The position numbers were made by a program, and so were the translations under genes. 64,000 nucleotides of DNA from positions 97,281-161,280 of the forward strand of contig NZ_AKKA01000095.1 in the NCBI RefSeq assembly GCF_000282035.1, read 5' to 3'. Origin of the DNA: Rhizobium sp. CF122. GTDB taxonomy: Bacteria > Pseudomonadota > Alphaproteobacteria > Rhizobiales > Rhizobiaceae. Below, in pieces: positions 50,644 through 59,728 of this stretch (the stretch's first letter is position 1; each line of letters starts with the position of its first letter). The notes below the pieces were generated by a model. It ran no database searches. It was not told the DNA's origin and saw only the letters and a program-made list of their open reading frames with translations.

Positions 50644-52149
50644 TCAGTCTTCTTCCTGGAAGACCTCCTCGCGCTTGGCTTTTACTGACGGCAAGAACAC
50701 GACCAGCAGGACAGCGAGCGCAATCAGCAGCAGGATGGCACTGATTGGACGCGTCACGAATGTCATCGGATCGCCGCGGGAAAGGATCATGGCGCGCCTC
50801 AGGTTTTCTTCGAGAAGCGGCCCCAGCACGAAGCCAAGAAGCAACGGTGCCGGCTCGCAGCGCAGCTTGACCAGCAGGTAGCCCGCCAGCCCGAAAAAGG
50901 CGACGGCGTAGAGGTCGTAAACGTTGGAATTGACGCTGTAGACCCCGATAGAACAGAAGGCCATGATGATCGGAAAAAGCACGTAGTAGGGAATAGTCAG
51001 CAATTTCACCCAAAGGCCGATCAGCGGCAGATTGAGGACAACCAGCATCAGGTTGCCGATCCACATCGAGGCGATGATCCCCCAGAATAGCGCCGGCTGC
51101 TCGATCGCCACGTTCGGACCTGGCACAATCCCCTGAATGATCATGGCGCCCACCATCAGCGCCATCACCGGATTTGCCGGGATTCCCAGCGTCAACAGCG
51201 GAATGAACGAGGTCTGGGCGCCGGCATTGTTAGCCGATTCTGGCCCCGCAACACCGGCAATCGCCCCGTGACCGAACTCCTCCGGGCGGTCGGAGATGCG
51301 CTTTTCCACCGTATAGGAAGCAAAGGCGGCAAGGATGGCACCGCCACCCGGCAGGATGCCAAGTGCCGACCCGATTGCCGTGCCGCGCAGCACCGGTGCG
51401 ATCATCCGCTTGAAGTCCTCGCGCGTCGGCCACAGATCGCTGACCTTGGCCATCAATACCGTGCGGGTCTTCTCGCCCTCCAGATTGCGCAGGATCTCGG
51501 CGACACCGAACACGCCAACGGCAACCGCAACGAAATTCAGCCCGTCGGCATATTCACGAATGCCGAGGGTAAAGCGCGGCGTTCCCGTGTAGATATCCGT
51601 ACCGACCAATCCGAGCAGCAGGCCAAGCGCCACCATGGCGAGCGCCTTGACGATCGAGCCATGCGCAAGGGCAACCGAGGACACCAGCCCGACGATCATT
51701 AGCGAGAAGTATTCGGCAGCACCGAATTTAAGCGCAAGCGCGGTCAGGGGGATTGCGAAGATCGCCACAAGAAAGGTCGAGACGGTGCCGGCAAAGAACG
51801 AGCCGAGTGCTGCAATCGACAGTGCCGCCCCTGCTCTGCCGCGACGGGCCATCTGATAGCCGTCGATGGCAGTCACCGCCGAGGAGGATTCGCCCGGCAT
51901 GTTGATGAGGATGGCCGTGGTCGAGCCGCCGTACTGGGCGCCGTAGTAGATGCCGGCAAGCATGATCAGCGAGGAAACCGGCTCGAGCTGGAACGTGATT
52001 GGCAACAGCATCGCGATGGTCGCGGTCGCCCCGATCCCCGGCAGGACGCCGATCAAGGTGCCAAGCAGCACGCCGATCAGGCAGAACAGAAGGTTCTCGG
52101 GCGAGGCAGCGGTGCTGAAGCCGAGGGCGAGATTACTGACGAGATCCAT
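50644..52149 (-). CDS. tctA: Tripartite tricarboxylate transporter large membrane subunit
   Basis: 501 residues with about eleven to twelve hydrophobic segments. TctA hallmarks are NLLFCLIGVLLGTLIGVLPGIGATATIAMLLP near residues 18-50, IYYGAQYGGSTTAILINMPGESSS (about 70-90) and a second GxxPGGGAILAAFASYTVEKR (about 270). It is the transport-active subunit driving import with ion gradients. It lies ten bases after tctB. Confidence 0.95.
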   Translation of the reverse strand: MDLVSNLALGFSTAASPENLLFCLIGVLLGTLIGVLPGIGATATIAMLLPITFQLEPVSSLIMLAGIYYGAQYGGSTTAILINMPGESSSAVTAIDGYQMARRGRAGAALSIAALGSFFAGTVSTFLVAIFAIPLTALALKFGAAEYFSLMIVGLVSSVALAHGSIVKALAMVALGLLLGLVGTDIYTGTPRFTLGIREYADGLNFVAVAVGVFGVAEILRNLEGEKTRTVLMAKVSDLWPTREDFKRMIAPVLRGTAIGSALGILPGGGAILAAFASYTVEKRISDRPEEFGHGAIAGVAGPESANNAGAQTSFIPLLTLGIPANPVMALMVGAMIIQGIVPGPNVAIEQPALFWGIIASMWIGNLMLVVLNLPLIGLWVKLLTIPYYVLFPIIMAFCSIGVYSVNSNVYDLYAVAFFGLAGYLLVKLRCEPAPLLLGFVLGPLLEENLRRAMILSRGDPMTFVTRPISAILLLIALAVLLVVFLPSVKAKREEVFQEED

Positions 52150-52158
52150 CGACGCCTC

Positions 52159-52620
52159 CTAGAACCGGACCCAAGGGCCGAAGCGCTCGAATGGCAAGCC
52201 AAGCGCGTAGCTGAAGACGGCGACCGAGAAGAGGGTTATTGCGGCTGCAAGTATGATCGCCAGCGGCACCTTCATCCGCGAGGAAGCGAAAGCCGCGATA
52301 AGTGCCACGACAAACAGCGAAGGCACGAAACCGAGACCGCGCACCGTCAATCCAAAGACAATGGGTGCTGGCAGGATAAAGGCCATTCCGCGCAGCGCGA
52401 TCGGGCCAAGGGGCTCGCCCTGGACTCGTGTCGCCTGGATCAGCACGATCAGGCCGAGACATGTCAGGACGACAGCAAGCAGCAGCGGAAAATAGCCCGG
52501 GCCCATGCGAAGCGCGGTGCCGAGTTCAAGGTTCAGACATTGATAAATGAAGAAACAGCCGAGCCCGATGAAGAGCGCGCCACAAAGGGCGTTGGTGCTG
52601 TCGAATGTCAATGATTTCAT
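52159..52620 (-). CDS. tctB: Tripartite tricarboxylate transporter small membrane subunit
   Basis: 153 residues with four hydrophobic segments (LCGALFIGLGCFFIYQCLNL, FPLLLAVVLTCLGLIVLIQ, AFILPAPIVFGLTVRGLGFVPSLFVVALIAAF, ILAAAITLFSVAVFSYALGLPF), which is the TctB layout. The small subunit partners TctA. Spacing to tctA is ten bases. Confidence 0.9.
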   Translation of the reverse strand: MKSLTFDSTNALCGALFIGLGCFFIYQCLNLELGTALRMGPGYFPLLLAVVLTCLGLIVLIQATRVQGEPLGPIALRGMAFILPAPIVFGLTVRGLGFVPSLFVVALIAAFASSRMKVPLAIILAAAITLFSVAVFSYALGLPFERFGPWVRF

Positions 52621-52723
52621 ATCTCCCCCTGTGGCGATGCCGTTGTGTTCCCACTGTCACCGCATGCAAAATCCAGACGTTGCCGCACGAACGGCAAGGG
52701 CAGCCAGGTGCCGCCGCGACAGC

Positions 52724-52749
52724 GCCGCCCGAAACGCATTCCGGGCGGC
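52724..52749 (-). terminator. 8-bp GC-rich hairpin between receptor and tctB
   Basis: GCCGCCCG and its exact complement around a ten-base loop, just after the stop of the TctC-like receptor at 52762. There is no T tract. It is the same arrangement as after two other receptor genes here (22775-22802 and 59729-59755). Confidence 0.6.
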
Positions 52750-52761
52750 AACCGACAGTGC

Positions 52762-53745
52762 CTAGTCGGCGTACTGGCCCGCCGCCTCGATCACCGGCTT
52801 CCAGCGGGCAATCTCGGTTTCGAGCTTGGCCTTAAGGGCCGCCGGTGTCGCGTCAGCTTCCGACGACGGCTCGGTCCCGAGTTCGGCAAAGCGGGCAACG
52901 ACGTTTTGATCCTTGAGCGCAACCTGCAGCGATTTCGACAACCGCGCGGTCACATCCGCCGGCGTGCCTTTTGGCGCATAGATCCCGTGCCAGATACCGA
53001 CCTGGAAATCGGCAAGACCGCCTTCGACGGCAGTCGGCACATCCGGCAGCACCTTCAGGCGCGCGGGCGAGGTGACGGCGTATGCCTTGATCGTGCCGCC
53101 CTTGATCTGCTTGGTCGTGTTGGTGGTCTGATCGCACATGATGTCGACCTGGCCGCCGAGCAGGTCGGTCATGGCGGGGCCAGTGCCCTTGTAAGGAACC
53201 GTGGTCAACGGCGTTTGGATCGCGCTCATCAGCATCATGCCACACAGGTGGGAAGCTGCGCCAATGCCGGCATTGGCAACGGTCACGCTATCCTTGTTGG
53301 CCTTGATGTATTCGACGAGGCCCTTGAGGTCGGTCGGCTCGAAATCCTTGCGTGCAACGATGGTCATCGGCACATCAGTCACGAGACCGACATATTCGAA
53401 GGAGTTCAAGGTGTCATAGGCAAGCTTGCGGTAAAGCGTGGCGCTTGTCGCCATGCCGATATGATGCAACAGCACCGTGTAGCCGTCCGGGTCTGCCTGC
53501 GCGACGCGGCCTGCGCCAAGCGTGCCACCGGCCCCGCCGACATTTTCGACAATGATCTGTTGGCCGAGATCCTTCGACATCGACTCGGCCACGAGACGGG
53601 CGACCGTATCCGTCGGGCCGCCGGCGGCGAACGGAACGACCATCGTGATGGTCCGTTCCGGATAGGTTTGAGCGATTGCGGACGCGGACATGAGCGAAAC
53701 GGCGGCAACGGCCGTCATGCCCAGCAAGGCATTCAATATTTTCAT
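52762..53745 (-). CDS. tctC: Tripartite tricarboxylate transporter receptor (TctC/Bug), copy 2
   Basis: 327 residues from the ATG at 53745 with GGGAGG upstream; the earlier in-frame start is poorer. Sec signal MKILNALLGMTAVAAVSLMSASAIAQ (cleavage near 26). It then has YPERTITMVVPFAAGGPTDTVAR and the DPDGYTVLLHHIGM segment of the Bug fold. It is first in the tct operon, after the control region that carries ATGGGTGG repeats. Having two receptors for one TctAB pair suggests two related ligands. Confidence 0.93.
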   Translation of the reverse strand: MKILNALLGMTAVAAVSLMSASAIAQTYPERTITMVVPFAAGGPTDTVARLVAESMSKDLGQQIIVENVGGAGGTLGAGRVAQADPDGYTVLLHHIGMATSATLYRKLAYDTLNSFEYVGLVTDVPMTIVARKDFEPTDLKGLVEYIKANKDSVTVANAGIGAASHLCGMMLMSAIQTPLTTVPYKGTGPAMTDLLGGQVDIMCDQTTNTTKQIKGGTIKAYAVTSPARLKVLPDVPTAVEGGLADFQVGIWHGIYAPKGTPADVTARLSKSLQVALKDQNVVARFAELGTEPSSEADATPAALKAKLETEIARWKPVIEAAGQYAD

Positions 53746-53877
53746 TTCATCCTCCCAGTAACCCGCCGGAGCGGCTCCCCCCGCCCCAGTCATCAACTGT
53801 TACTGTGGTGCGCTCAATGCGCCCGACAACCGCGCGAGGTGCTGCTTGTCGCATTTTCCTGCATCATATAGCACAAG

Positions 53878-53929
53878 ATGGGTGGGAAAGGGGACAAACG
53901 CGCGGAATCATGGGTGGATTTCCACCCAT
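53878..53929. promoter_or_regulatory. Triple ATGGGTGG sites upstream of the tct operon
   Basis: ATGGGTGG occurs at 53878-53885 and 53910-53917 (about three helical turns apart). The latter forms a 20-bp palindrome ATGGGTGGA-TT-TCCACCCAT (53910-53929) reaching the stop codon of the response-regulator gene. It lies about 135-185 bases before the receptor ATG, an enhancer-like distance. Inference: binding sites for the DctD-like regulator encoded next to it. A role as the 3' hairpin of that gene is possible too. Confidence 0.5.
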
Positions 53930-55275
53930 CACGCTTCGAGCTCGTCATCCCCCGCCCCTCCTTTCTCAAGCCCGTATTTCTGCATCTTCTCATAGAGCGT
54001 CTTTCGCGACACGCCGAGCATCTCGTACACCGGACGCAAGCTTCCACCGTGGGCGGCAAGCGCGCTGGCAATGAGGCCGCGCTCATAGGCGGCAACCCTG
54101 TCGGCGAGCTTTTGGTTTTGCAAAGCCGCGTCCTCAGGCTGTAGGTCGAGACCGAGAACCAGTCGGTCGGCGGCGTTGCGCAATTCGCGCACGTTGCCCG
54201 GCCAGCTTCGCGAGCCAATCTTGCCGATCGTCTCCGGCCGTACCTCCATGTCGCTGCGCCCGTAGCGGGCCGCCGCCTCTCGAACCAGTTGGAGAAACAA
54301 CAGCGGAATATCGGCCTGTCGCTGCGCAAGCGAGGGCACGTGAATCGTCGCGACATTGAGACGGTAAAGGAGGTCAGGGCGAAAACGCCCGCGCGCCACT
54401 TCTGTCTCCAGATCGACTTTGCTCGTGGCAATGAAGCGCACGTCGAGCGATACCGGTTCGTTGGAGCCCAAACGGGTAATAATGCGCTCCTGCAGGACAC
54501 GCAGGAATTTCGCCTGAAGATCGAACGGCATCGAACCGATCTCGTCGAGCAGGATCGTGCCGCCACGGCCATGCTCGAACTTGCCATATCGCGGTCGAAG
54601 GGCGCCGGGAAAAGCGCCGGCTTCATGTCCGAACAATTCACTTTCGATCAGGGTCTCGGGCAGTGCGGCGCAATTGATCGCGATGAACGGCCTGTCGGCC
54701 CGGGCACTGGTGTCATGCAGCGCACGGGCGACGACTTCCTTGCCGACACCGGTCTCACCGATGATCAGTGTGTCGGCATCCGTTGCCGCAATGGCTCGCA
54801 GCCGATAGCGCAGGTCCACCATTGCCTGCGTGCGTCCCGGCAGACGAGCCTCGATGTCGTCGCGTTTGCCGGCCACGGCACGCAACCGCCTGTTCTCGAG
54901 AACCAGGCTGCGCCGATCCAGCGCCCGTCGGATGATGCCAACAAGGTGCTGGGCCGCGAATGGCTTTTCGACAAAGTCATAGACCCCGGCATGCATTGCG
55001 CTGACTGCGAGCTGCACGTCCGCATGTCCCGTCACCAGGATGACCGGTATCTCGGAATCCATCTCGCGTATGCGCTGCAAGAGCGTCATGCCATCCATGC
55101 CGGGCATCCGGATATCGCTGATCACCACGCCGTCGAAGCCATATCCGACACGTTCCAACACCGGTTCTGCATTGGCGAAGGTGACCACGTCCAGCCCAAA
55201 CAGGCTGAGTGCCTGGGCAGAAGAGCGACGCATCTCCTCCTCATCGTCTATCAGAAGTATCCGGCTGCCACTCAT
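53929..55275 (-). CDS. DctD-like response regulator with AAA+ domain, GAFPGA variant
   Basis: 448 residues. Receiver domain 1-120 (LIDDEEEM acidic pair, phospho-Asp in VVISDIRMPGMDG, Lys in VEKPF). AAA+ domain about 145-375 (Walker A GETGVGKE, Walker B GGTILLDEIG). C-terminal Fis-type helix-turn-helix (GGSLRPVYEMLGVSRKTLYEKM). The sigma-54-contact loop reads GAFPGA where the family normally has GAFTGA; the codon is CCC. It is the partner of the kinase whose gene overlaps it by one base. It likely controls the tct operon. Confidence 0.92.
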   Translation of the reverse strand: MSGSRILLIDDEEEMRRSSAQALSLFGLDVVTFANAEPVLERVGYGFDGVVISDIRMPGMDGMTLLQRIREMDSEIPVILVTGHADVQLAVSAMHAGVYDFVEKPFAAQHLVGIIRRALDRRSLVLENRRLRAVAGKRDDIEARLPGRTQAMVDLRYRLRAIAATDADTLIIGETGVGKEVVARALHDTSARADRPFIAINCAALPETLIESELFGHEAGAFPGALRPRYGKFEHGRGGTILLDEIGSMPFDLQAKFLRVLQERIITRLGSNEPVSLDVRFIATSKVDLETEVARGRFRPDLLYRLNVATIHVPSLAQRQADIPLLFLQLVREAAARYGRSDMEVRPETIGKIGSRSWPGNVRELRNAADRLVLGLDLQPEDAALQNQKLADRVAAYERGLIASALAAHGGSLRPVYEMLGVSRKTLYEKMQKYGLEKGGAGDDELEA

Positions 55276-57104
55276 TACTCAGCCGCCTCGCTGATTGCCG
55301 GCGCAGCATCAAGCACGATCCGGAATTCGGCGCCGCCGTCCTGTGCATTGACAACTGAAAGGCTACCGCCGAAATCCTTGATGATGTTGTAGGAGATCGA
55401 CAAGCCCAGCCCGAGGCCGCGGCCAACGCCCTTCGTGCTGAAGAACGGATCGAAGATCCGATCGGCAATCGATGGGGGAACACCTGGCCCGTGGTCGCGG
55501 ACAGTCAGAACCACCTTGGCCCCGTCGCGAACGGCCACGATATGGATCCGCCTGTCCTCAAAACCTTCGATCGCATCAGCAGCATTGGTGATGATGTTGA
55601 CAAGAACCTGCTGCAGGCGCACCGAGCCTGCCTGCACGGCGGCAGACGGTTCGCTAAGATCGATGTCGAGCGTCGCGTCCGCCACTTTCAGGCGTGCAGA
55701 AACGATTTCAAGTGTATCGGCCATTACGGCCGCAAGCGAAACTGGACCTATCTTTTCGTTCGGCTTGCGCGCGAAATTGCGCAGGTGCCGGCTGATCGAC
55801 GCCATCCGATCGATCAGAGCGGAGATGCGAGACAGGTTGTCACGGGCCTCATCGACGCGATTGCGCGCAATCAGCATCGCGGCACTGTCCACATAGGTCT
55901 TGGCGGCAGCAAGCGGCTGGTTGAGTTCATGCGACAATGCCGCTGACATTTGCCCGAGGCCGGCAAGCTTTCCTGCCTGAATGAGATCGGCCTGCGTCTG
56001 GCGGAGCTTGCGTTCTGTCAGACGTCGCTCGCCGATTTCCTCTTCGATGCGTTGATTGACACGCGCCAGATCAGCGGTTCGCTCCTCGACACGCTGCTCC
56101 AGCTCACTGCGAGCATCAATCTGCATGCGCATTCTCTCTTGCCCGCGTGCGCGACGCTGCAGCACGATCGCGACGACCAGCCCAAACAGGCCGATGGAAA
56201 GCAGGACCGCAATGAGCATTGTCCGTGCCTGTGCATGCACGGAACTTGTGTCCATCAGGACACTGACGGTCCAGTCTGCGTCATTCATGTAGTGAGACAG
56301 CGTCAGATATTCCCTGGCGGCGCCGTCGTCGGCAATCGTGATCAGGCGATGACCACCCACGCGCTGCTCGCCAATCGGAAGCGGCTTTAAGACGGCTTCG
56401 GCATAGCGACGCGATGCCTGGGTGCGTTCAAGGCGCTCCTCTGTCAGTGGCAGCATGCCGGAATACAGCCACTCCGGGCTGCCGGTCATGAAAATAATGC
56501 CCTCCGGATCGGACACGAATATCTTGTACTCGCCGCCCTTCCACGAAGCCTCGATCGAATCGATGTCGACCTTGAAGACGATAACGCCGCGTATGGTGTC
56601 ATTCACCCGGATTGGCGAGGCGAAGTAATAGCCTCGCTTCAGCGACGTGGTGCCGAGCGCGTAGAACCGCGCCTGACTGCCTTTTGCAGCATCCTGGAAG
56701 TAGGGCCGGTAGCTGAAATTCTCCCCCACGAAGCTCGTCGGGCCATCATGATTGCTTGCAGCGATGGTATCGCCGTTCATCCTCATCACATAGATGTCGG
56801 ATGATTCAAGCAGGCTGTTGATCTCTTTCAGATAGGCGTTCGCTTTGTCGCGCAGAGCCTGATTATCGGGATCACTCACGAGTTGCTTGATATCGTGGTG
56901 ATCGGCGATCAGCTCCGGGAGCGGTTCGTATCGGCTCAGATGCCCTGCAAGTGCCGAGACGGCAAGGCGCAAGGCGGAGCTGGCCTGCGATGAGGCCTCA
57001 TCCATATAGCTTCGCGTCGCGAATTCTCTGCCGGGAAAGATGGCAGCATAGCAAACGGCCAATAACAGGCAGAGTCCCACAAGGACACGAAATCGCTGCG
57101 TCAC
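55275..57104 (-). CDS. DctB-like sensor histidine kinase
   Basis: 609 residues from a GTG at 57104 with GGGAGGAG upstream; an upstream in-frame TTG at 57155 is weaker. Membrane segment 1 (VLVGLCLLLAVCYAAIF) and segment 2 (LIAVLLSIGLFGLVVAIVLQ) bracket a double-PAS/Cache-like periplasmic sensor of about 270 residues. A coiled coil follows, then the phospho-acceptor box ALSHELNQPLAAAKTY and the ATP-binding GxGLGLS region (GVGRGLGLGLSISYNIIKDFGG). DctB-type kinases sense C4-dicarboxylates. Here the likely signal is the carboxylate carried by the Tct system. Confidence 0.92.
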   Translation of the reverse strand: MTQRFRVLVGLCLLLAVCYAAIFPGREFATRSYMDEASSQASSALRLAVSALAGHLSRYEPLPELIADHHDIKQLVSDPDNQALRDKANAYLKEINSLLESSDIYVMRMNGDTIAASNHDGPTSFVGENFSYRPYFQDAAKGSQARFYALGTTSLKRGYYFASPIRVNDTIRGVIVFKVDIDSIEASWKGGEYKIFVSDPEGIIFMTGSPEWLYSGMLPLTEERLERTQASRRYAEAVLKPLPIGEQRVGGHRLITIADDGAAREYLTLSHYMNDADWTVSVLMDTSSVHAQARTMLIAVLLSIGLFGLVVAIVLQRRARGQERMRMQIDARSELEQRVEERTADLARVNQRIEEEIGERRLTERKLRQTQADLIQAGKLAGLGQMSAALSHELNQPLAAAKTYVDSAAMLIARNRVDEARDNLSRISALIDRMASISRHLRNFARKPNEKIGPVSLAAVMADTLEIVSARLKVADATLDIDLSEPSAAVQAGSVRLQQVLVNIITNAADAIEGFEDRRIHIVAVRDGAKVVLTVRDHGPGVPPSIADRIFDPFFSTKGVGRGLGLGLSISYNIIKDFGGSLSVVNAQDGGAEFRIVLDAAPAISEAAE

Positions 57105-57487
57105 GAACCTGGGCTCCTCCCTTCCCTCGCCGCGGCCACTGCGACCGTCAGGCAAGTCTAGAGTTCAAAGCCGCAGTTTCCAAGAGTGCACGTTAACACC
57201 AGTTCGCTTGGACGCTGCACACTTGAAACAAGTGGCGGACAGAACTTCCTGGCGGATGCAATGTCCGTCTGCATAAGATCGTCGATGAAGCGCTGGGCTT
57301 TCACGAACCAGATGGCGAACCCAAAAGCGACACCACCTTGATCGCAGTCATCTCGCTCGGGCTGCACATGGTGCGTGTTTACTCCAAATCCCGACGCGCC
57401 ATTCGAGCAACACAAGGCCGTACCTACCAGGACCGCGGCACCTCGTCCTCCTGATCCGCCGACGCCAAGGCCCGTTGAAAACCGCCT
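57105..57487. other. 383-bp spacer without a supported gene
   Basis: Between the kinase start (minus) and the LacI-type regulator end (minus). Short overlapping frames exist on both strands, but none has a convincing ribosome site or family match. The kinase promoter should lie within its first part. Confidence 0.5.
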
Positions 57488-58501
57488 TTACCCACCTCTA
57501 ATTGATCCACGCCACGCGAGCTCCGCTTTGAACCTGAGCGAAAGATTTTCACTGCCAGCGCTGTCGGTTGGCGTCTCGGAAAGCCATTCCACGGCAGTCT
57601 TGGCAACTTCCTTCACGGGTTGGGCAAACGTCGTGAGGTCGTACGAAAGCCATGAAGCCTGCTCGATATCGTCGAAACCGGCGACACATAGCTGTTGCGG
57701 GATGGAAATGAAGAACTGGTGGCGGGCCGCATCCATAAAGCCACACGCCAGAAGGTCGGTAGCACAGAAGACGGCGTCTGGACGCTCAGCGCGCGTCAAC
57801 ATCCTTTGCGCGAGCACCTGTCCGGCAGCGTAGCCGGTCCAGCCGTGACGCTCGACCATGACATCAAGCCCGAGTGCCCTGGCCGCAGCGACAAAGCCGT
57901 GTTCTCGCGCCATGAGGCTCGGTGTTCCGGCCTCGGAGTTCGCAAAGGCGAGCTTGCGACACCCCGCACGGACAAAAGCGGTCACGGCACGCCCTGCGGC
58001 CTCGTAATCATCCAGATTGATCTTGAGGGGACCGGGCTGGTCGTCGTCGCGGTTGATGAGGACCAGGCGTTGACCGCAGCGCAGGCAAAGCTGCGCGATC
58101 GATTTGTCGGGAAGCCCGGAGAGGATAATCGAGGCATCGGCGCGGTATCGAATAGCTTGGCGCAGCGCCCGATCGACGCTACCGTTCGTAAGGTCGGTGT
58201 TGATGAGCATTGCTACCTTGCCGGCGTTCTGCAACTGCAGCGTCAGTTCCCGCAGCAGAACGGACCGGTGTGGGGTCGCGACATCGGAAACGATAAGGCA
58301 GACGATCCCACTTTCCCTGCGCATCAACCCGCGTGCAAGCTCGTTGACGTGATATCCGAGCACTTCGGCGGCCTCCATCACACGTCTGCGTGTTTCAGCC
58401 GACACGCTGGCGCCGGGCGTGAAAGTGCGCGAGACTGCCGAGCGCGAAACGCCCGCCCTTTCGGCCACTTCCTGCGCACGGACGTAAGCTTTGCTACCCA
58501 A
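57488..58501 (-). CDS. LacI-family regulator
   Basis: 337 residues from a TTG at 58501 with GGGAGG five bases upstream, the only start that puts the helix-turn-helix at the N-terminus (VRAQEVAERAGVSRSAVSRTFTPGASVSAETRRRVMEAAEVLGY). A hinge helix (NELARGLM) and a periplasmic-binding-protein-like effector domain follow. It is divergent from the AfuA-type operon, and two LacI-type operators sit in the 180-base gap, so it most likely represses that operon until its sugar or sugar-phosphate ligand is present. Confidence 0.9.
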   Translation of the reverse strand: MGSKAYVRAQEVAERAGVSRSAVSRTFTPGASVSAETRRRVMEAAEVLGYHVNELARGLMRRESGIVCLIVSDVATPHRSVLLRELTLQLQNAGKVAMLINTDLTNGSVDRALRQAIRYRADASIILSGLPDKSIAQLCLRCGQRLVLINRDDDQPGPLKINLDDYEAAGRAVTAFVRAGCRKLAFANSEAGTPSLMAREHGFVAAARALGLDVMVERHGWTGYAAGQVLAQRMLTRAERPDAVFCATDLLACGFMDAARHQFFISIPQQLCVAGFDDIEQASWLSYDLTTFAQPVKEVAKTAVEWLSETPTDSAGSENLSLRFKAELAWRGSIRGG

Positions 58502-58532
58502 CGGCCCCTCCCATATCAGCGACTGTGCACAA

Positions 58533-58552
58533 ACTTGCAATCGCGTGCAAGT
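58533..58552. promoter_or_regulatory. LacI-type operator 1, ACTTGCA-ATCGCG-TGCAAGT
   Basis: A 20-bp site with perfect seven-base arms, 32 bases upstream of the LacI-type gene start. The TTGCA...TGCAA arms are shared with operator 2 at 58623-58638, as expected for one repressor controlling both directions. Confidence 0.72.
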
Positions 58553-58593
58553 GTCAGCGAATGAATGATTTGGGTATCTCGGCGCCAAAGCTA

Positions 58594-58599
58594 TTGACA
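58594..58599 (+). promoter_or_regulatory. Probable -35 box TTGACA of the importer operon
   Basis: A consensus TTGACA lies 83 bases before the binding-protein ATG. The matching -10 is weak (around 58616-58622) and is followed directly by operator 2, which would cover the start of transcription. Confidence 0.45.
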
Positions 58600-58622
58600 G
58601 CCACGTTTGCCTCATGCAGCAT

Positions 58623-58638
58623 TTGCACGCGCTTGCAA
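58623..58638. promoter_or_regulatory. LacI-type operator 2, TTGCACGCGCTTGCAA
   Basis: TTGCA/TGCAA arms spaced six bases apart, the same geometry as operator 1 and 80 bases downstream of its centre or so (about eight helical turns). It is well placed to block the importer promoter, and the spacing of the pair allows looping. Confidence 0.7.
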
Positions 58639-58681
58639 GAGCGAGCGGCGTGGAGGCGCCGATATTTCTCAGGAGGAAACA

Positions 58682-59710
58682 ATGCGTACGGTAAAAATTG
58701 CCGCGGCAGTACTTGTCGCGAGTGTGTCTTTTGTTGCCTATTCGGCGCATGCTGCCGGTGATCTCAATCTGATCTGCTCGGCCGATGTCGTCATCTGCGA
58801 AATGATGAAGGACCGATTCGAGAAAGAGACCGACATCAAGGTGAACATGGTTCGCCTGTCTTCCGGCGAAACTTACGCCAAGGTTCGCGCCGAGGCGCGC
58901 AACCCGAAGACTGACATTTGGTGGGCCGGCACGGGCGATCCGCATCTGCAGGCGGCAAGCGAAGGCCTGACGCAGGAATACAAGTCGCCGATGCTCGACC
59001 AGCTCCAGGACTGGGCGAAGAAGCAGGCCGAAAGCGCCAATTACCGTACGGTCGGCGTCTATGCCGGTGCGCTCGGCTGGGGCTACAACACCGACCTTCT
59101 GACGAAGAAGGGGCTGAAGGAGCCGAAGTGCTGGGCCGATCTGCTCGATGCGTCCTACAAGGGCGAGATCCAGATCGCCAACCCGAATTCGTCTGGTACG
59201 GCCTATACCACCCTGGCGACGCTCGTCCAGATCATGGGTGAGGACAAGGCTTTCGATTACCTCGGTAAGCTGAACGCCAACATCTCGCAATACACCAAAT
59301 CTGGCTCCGCGCCGGTCAAGGCAGCCGCGCGCGGCGAGGCGACGATCGGCATCGTCTTCATGCATGACGCAGTCGCCCAGACGGTCGAAGGCTTCCCGGT
59401 CAAGTCCGTCGCGCCTTGCGAAGGTACCGGCTACGAGATCGGCTCGATGTCGATCATCAAGGGCGCCAAGAACCTCGAAAACGCCAAGAAGTGGTACGAC
59501 TGGGCGCTGTCTGCCGATGTGCAATCGCACATGAAAGATGCCAAGTCCTTCCAGCTACCATCCAACAAGTCTGCAGAAGTTCCGAAGGAGTCGCCGAAGT
59601 TCGAGGACATCAAGCTGATCGACTACGATTTCAAGGCCTACGGCGATCCGGATAAGCGCAAGGCGCTACTCTCACGCTGGGACAAGGAAATTGGCGCGAA
59701 GGCCAACTGA
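58682..59710 (+). CDS. AfuA/FbpA-type ABC binding protein
   Basis: 342 residues from the ATG at 58682 (AGGAGG upstream). Sec signal MRTVKIAAAVLVASVSFVAYSAHAA. The mature part begins LNLICSADVVICEMMKDRFEKETDIKV with a conserved GTGDPHLQAASEGL region. It is in the family annotated as Fe(III) receptors that also includes hexose-phosphate and phosphonate receptors (AfuA, PhnS-type). The iron-ligand tyrosine pair of true FbpA is not obvious. With a phosphatase in the operon, a phosphorylated sugar or cyclitol ligand is plausible. Confidence 0.85.
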   Translation: MRTVKIAAAVLVASVSFVAYSAHAAGDLNLICSADVVICEMMKDRFEKETDIKVNMVRLSSGETYAKVRAEARNPKTDIWWAGTGDPHLQAASEGLTQEYKSPMLDQLQDWAKKQAESANYRTVGVYAGALGWGYNTDLLTKKGLKEPKCWADLLDASYKGEIQIANPNSSGTAYTTLATLVQIMGEDKAFDYLGKLNANISQYTKSGSAPVKAAARGEATIGIVFMHDAVAQTVEGFPVKSVAPCEGTGYEIGSMSIIKGAKNLENAKKWYDWALSADVQSHMKDAKSFQLPSNKSAEVPKESPKFEDIKLIDYDFKAYGDPDKRKALLSRWDKEIGAKAN

Positions 59711-59728
59711 TCTGATCCACAATGACAA

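Noticed and set aside
53860..53876. Sigma-54 promoter TTGTGCTATATGATGCA (minus strand) before the tct operon
   Set aside because: The invariant GG at -24 is not present and the site directly abuts the supposed regulator sites, which is too close for enhancer action.
57158..57415. 85-codon minus-strand frame between the LacI-type and kinase genes
   Set aside because: No ribosome site, cysteine-rich and without recognisable motifs; treated as chance.
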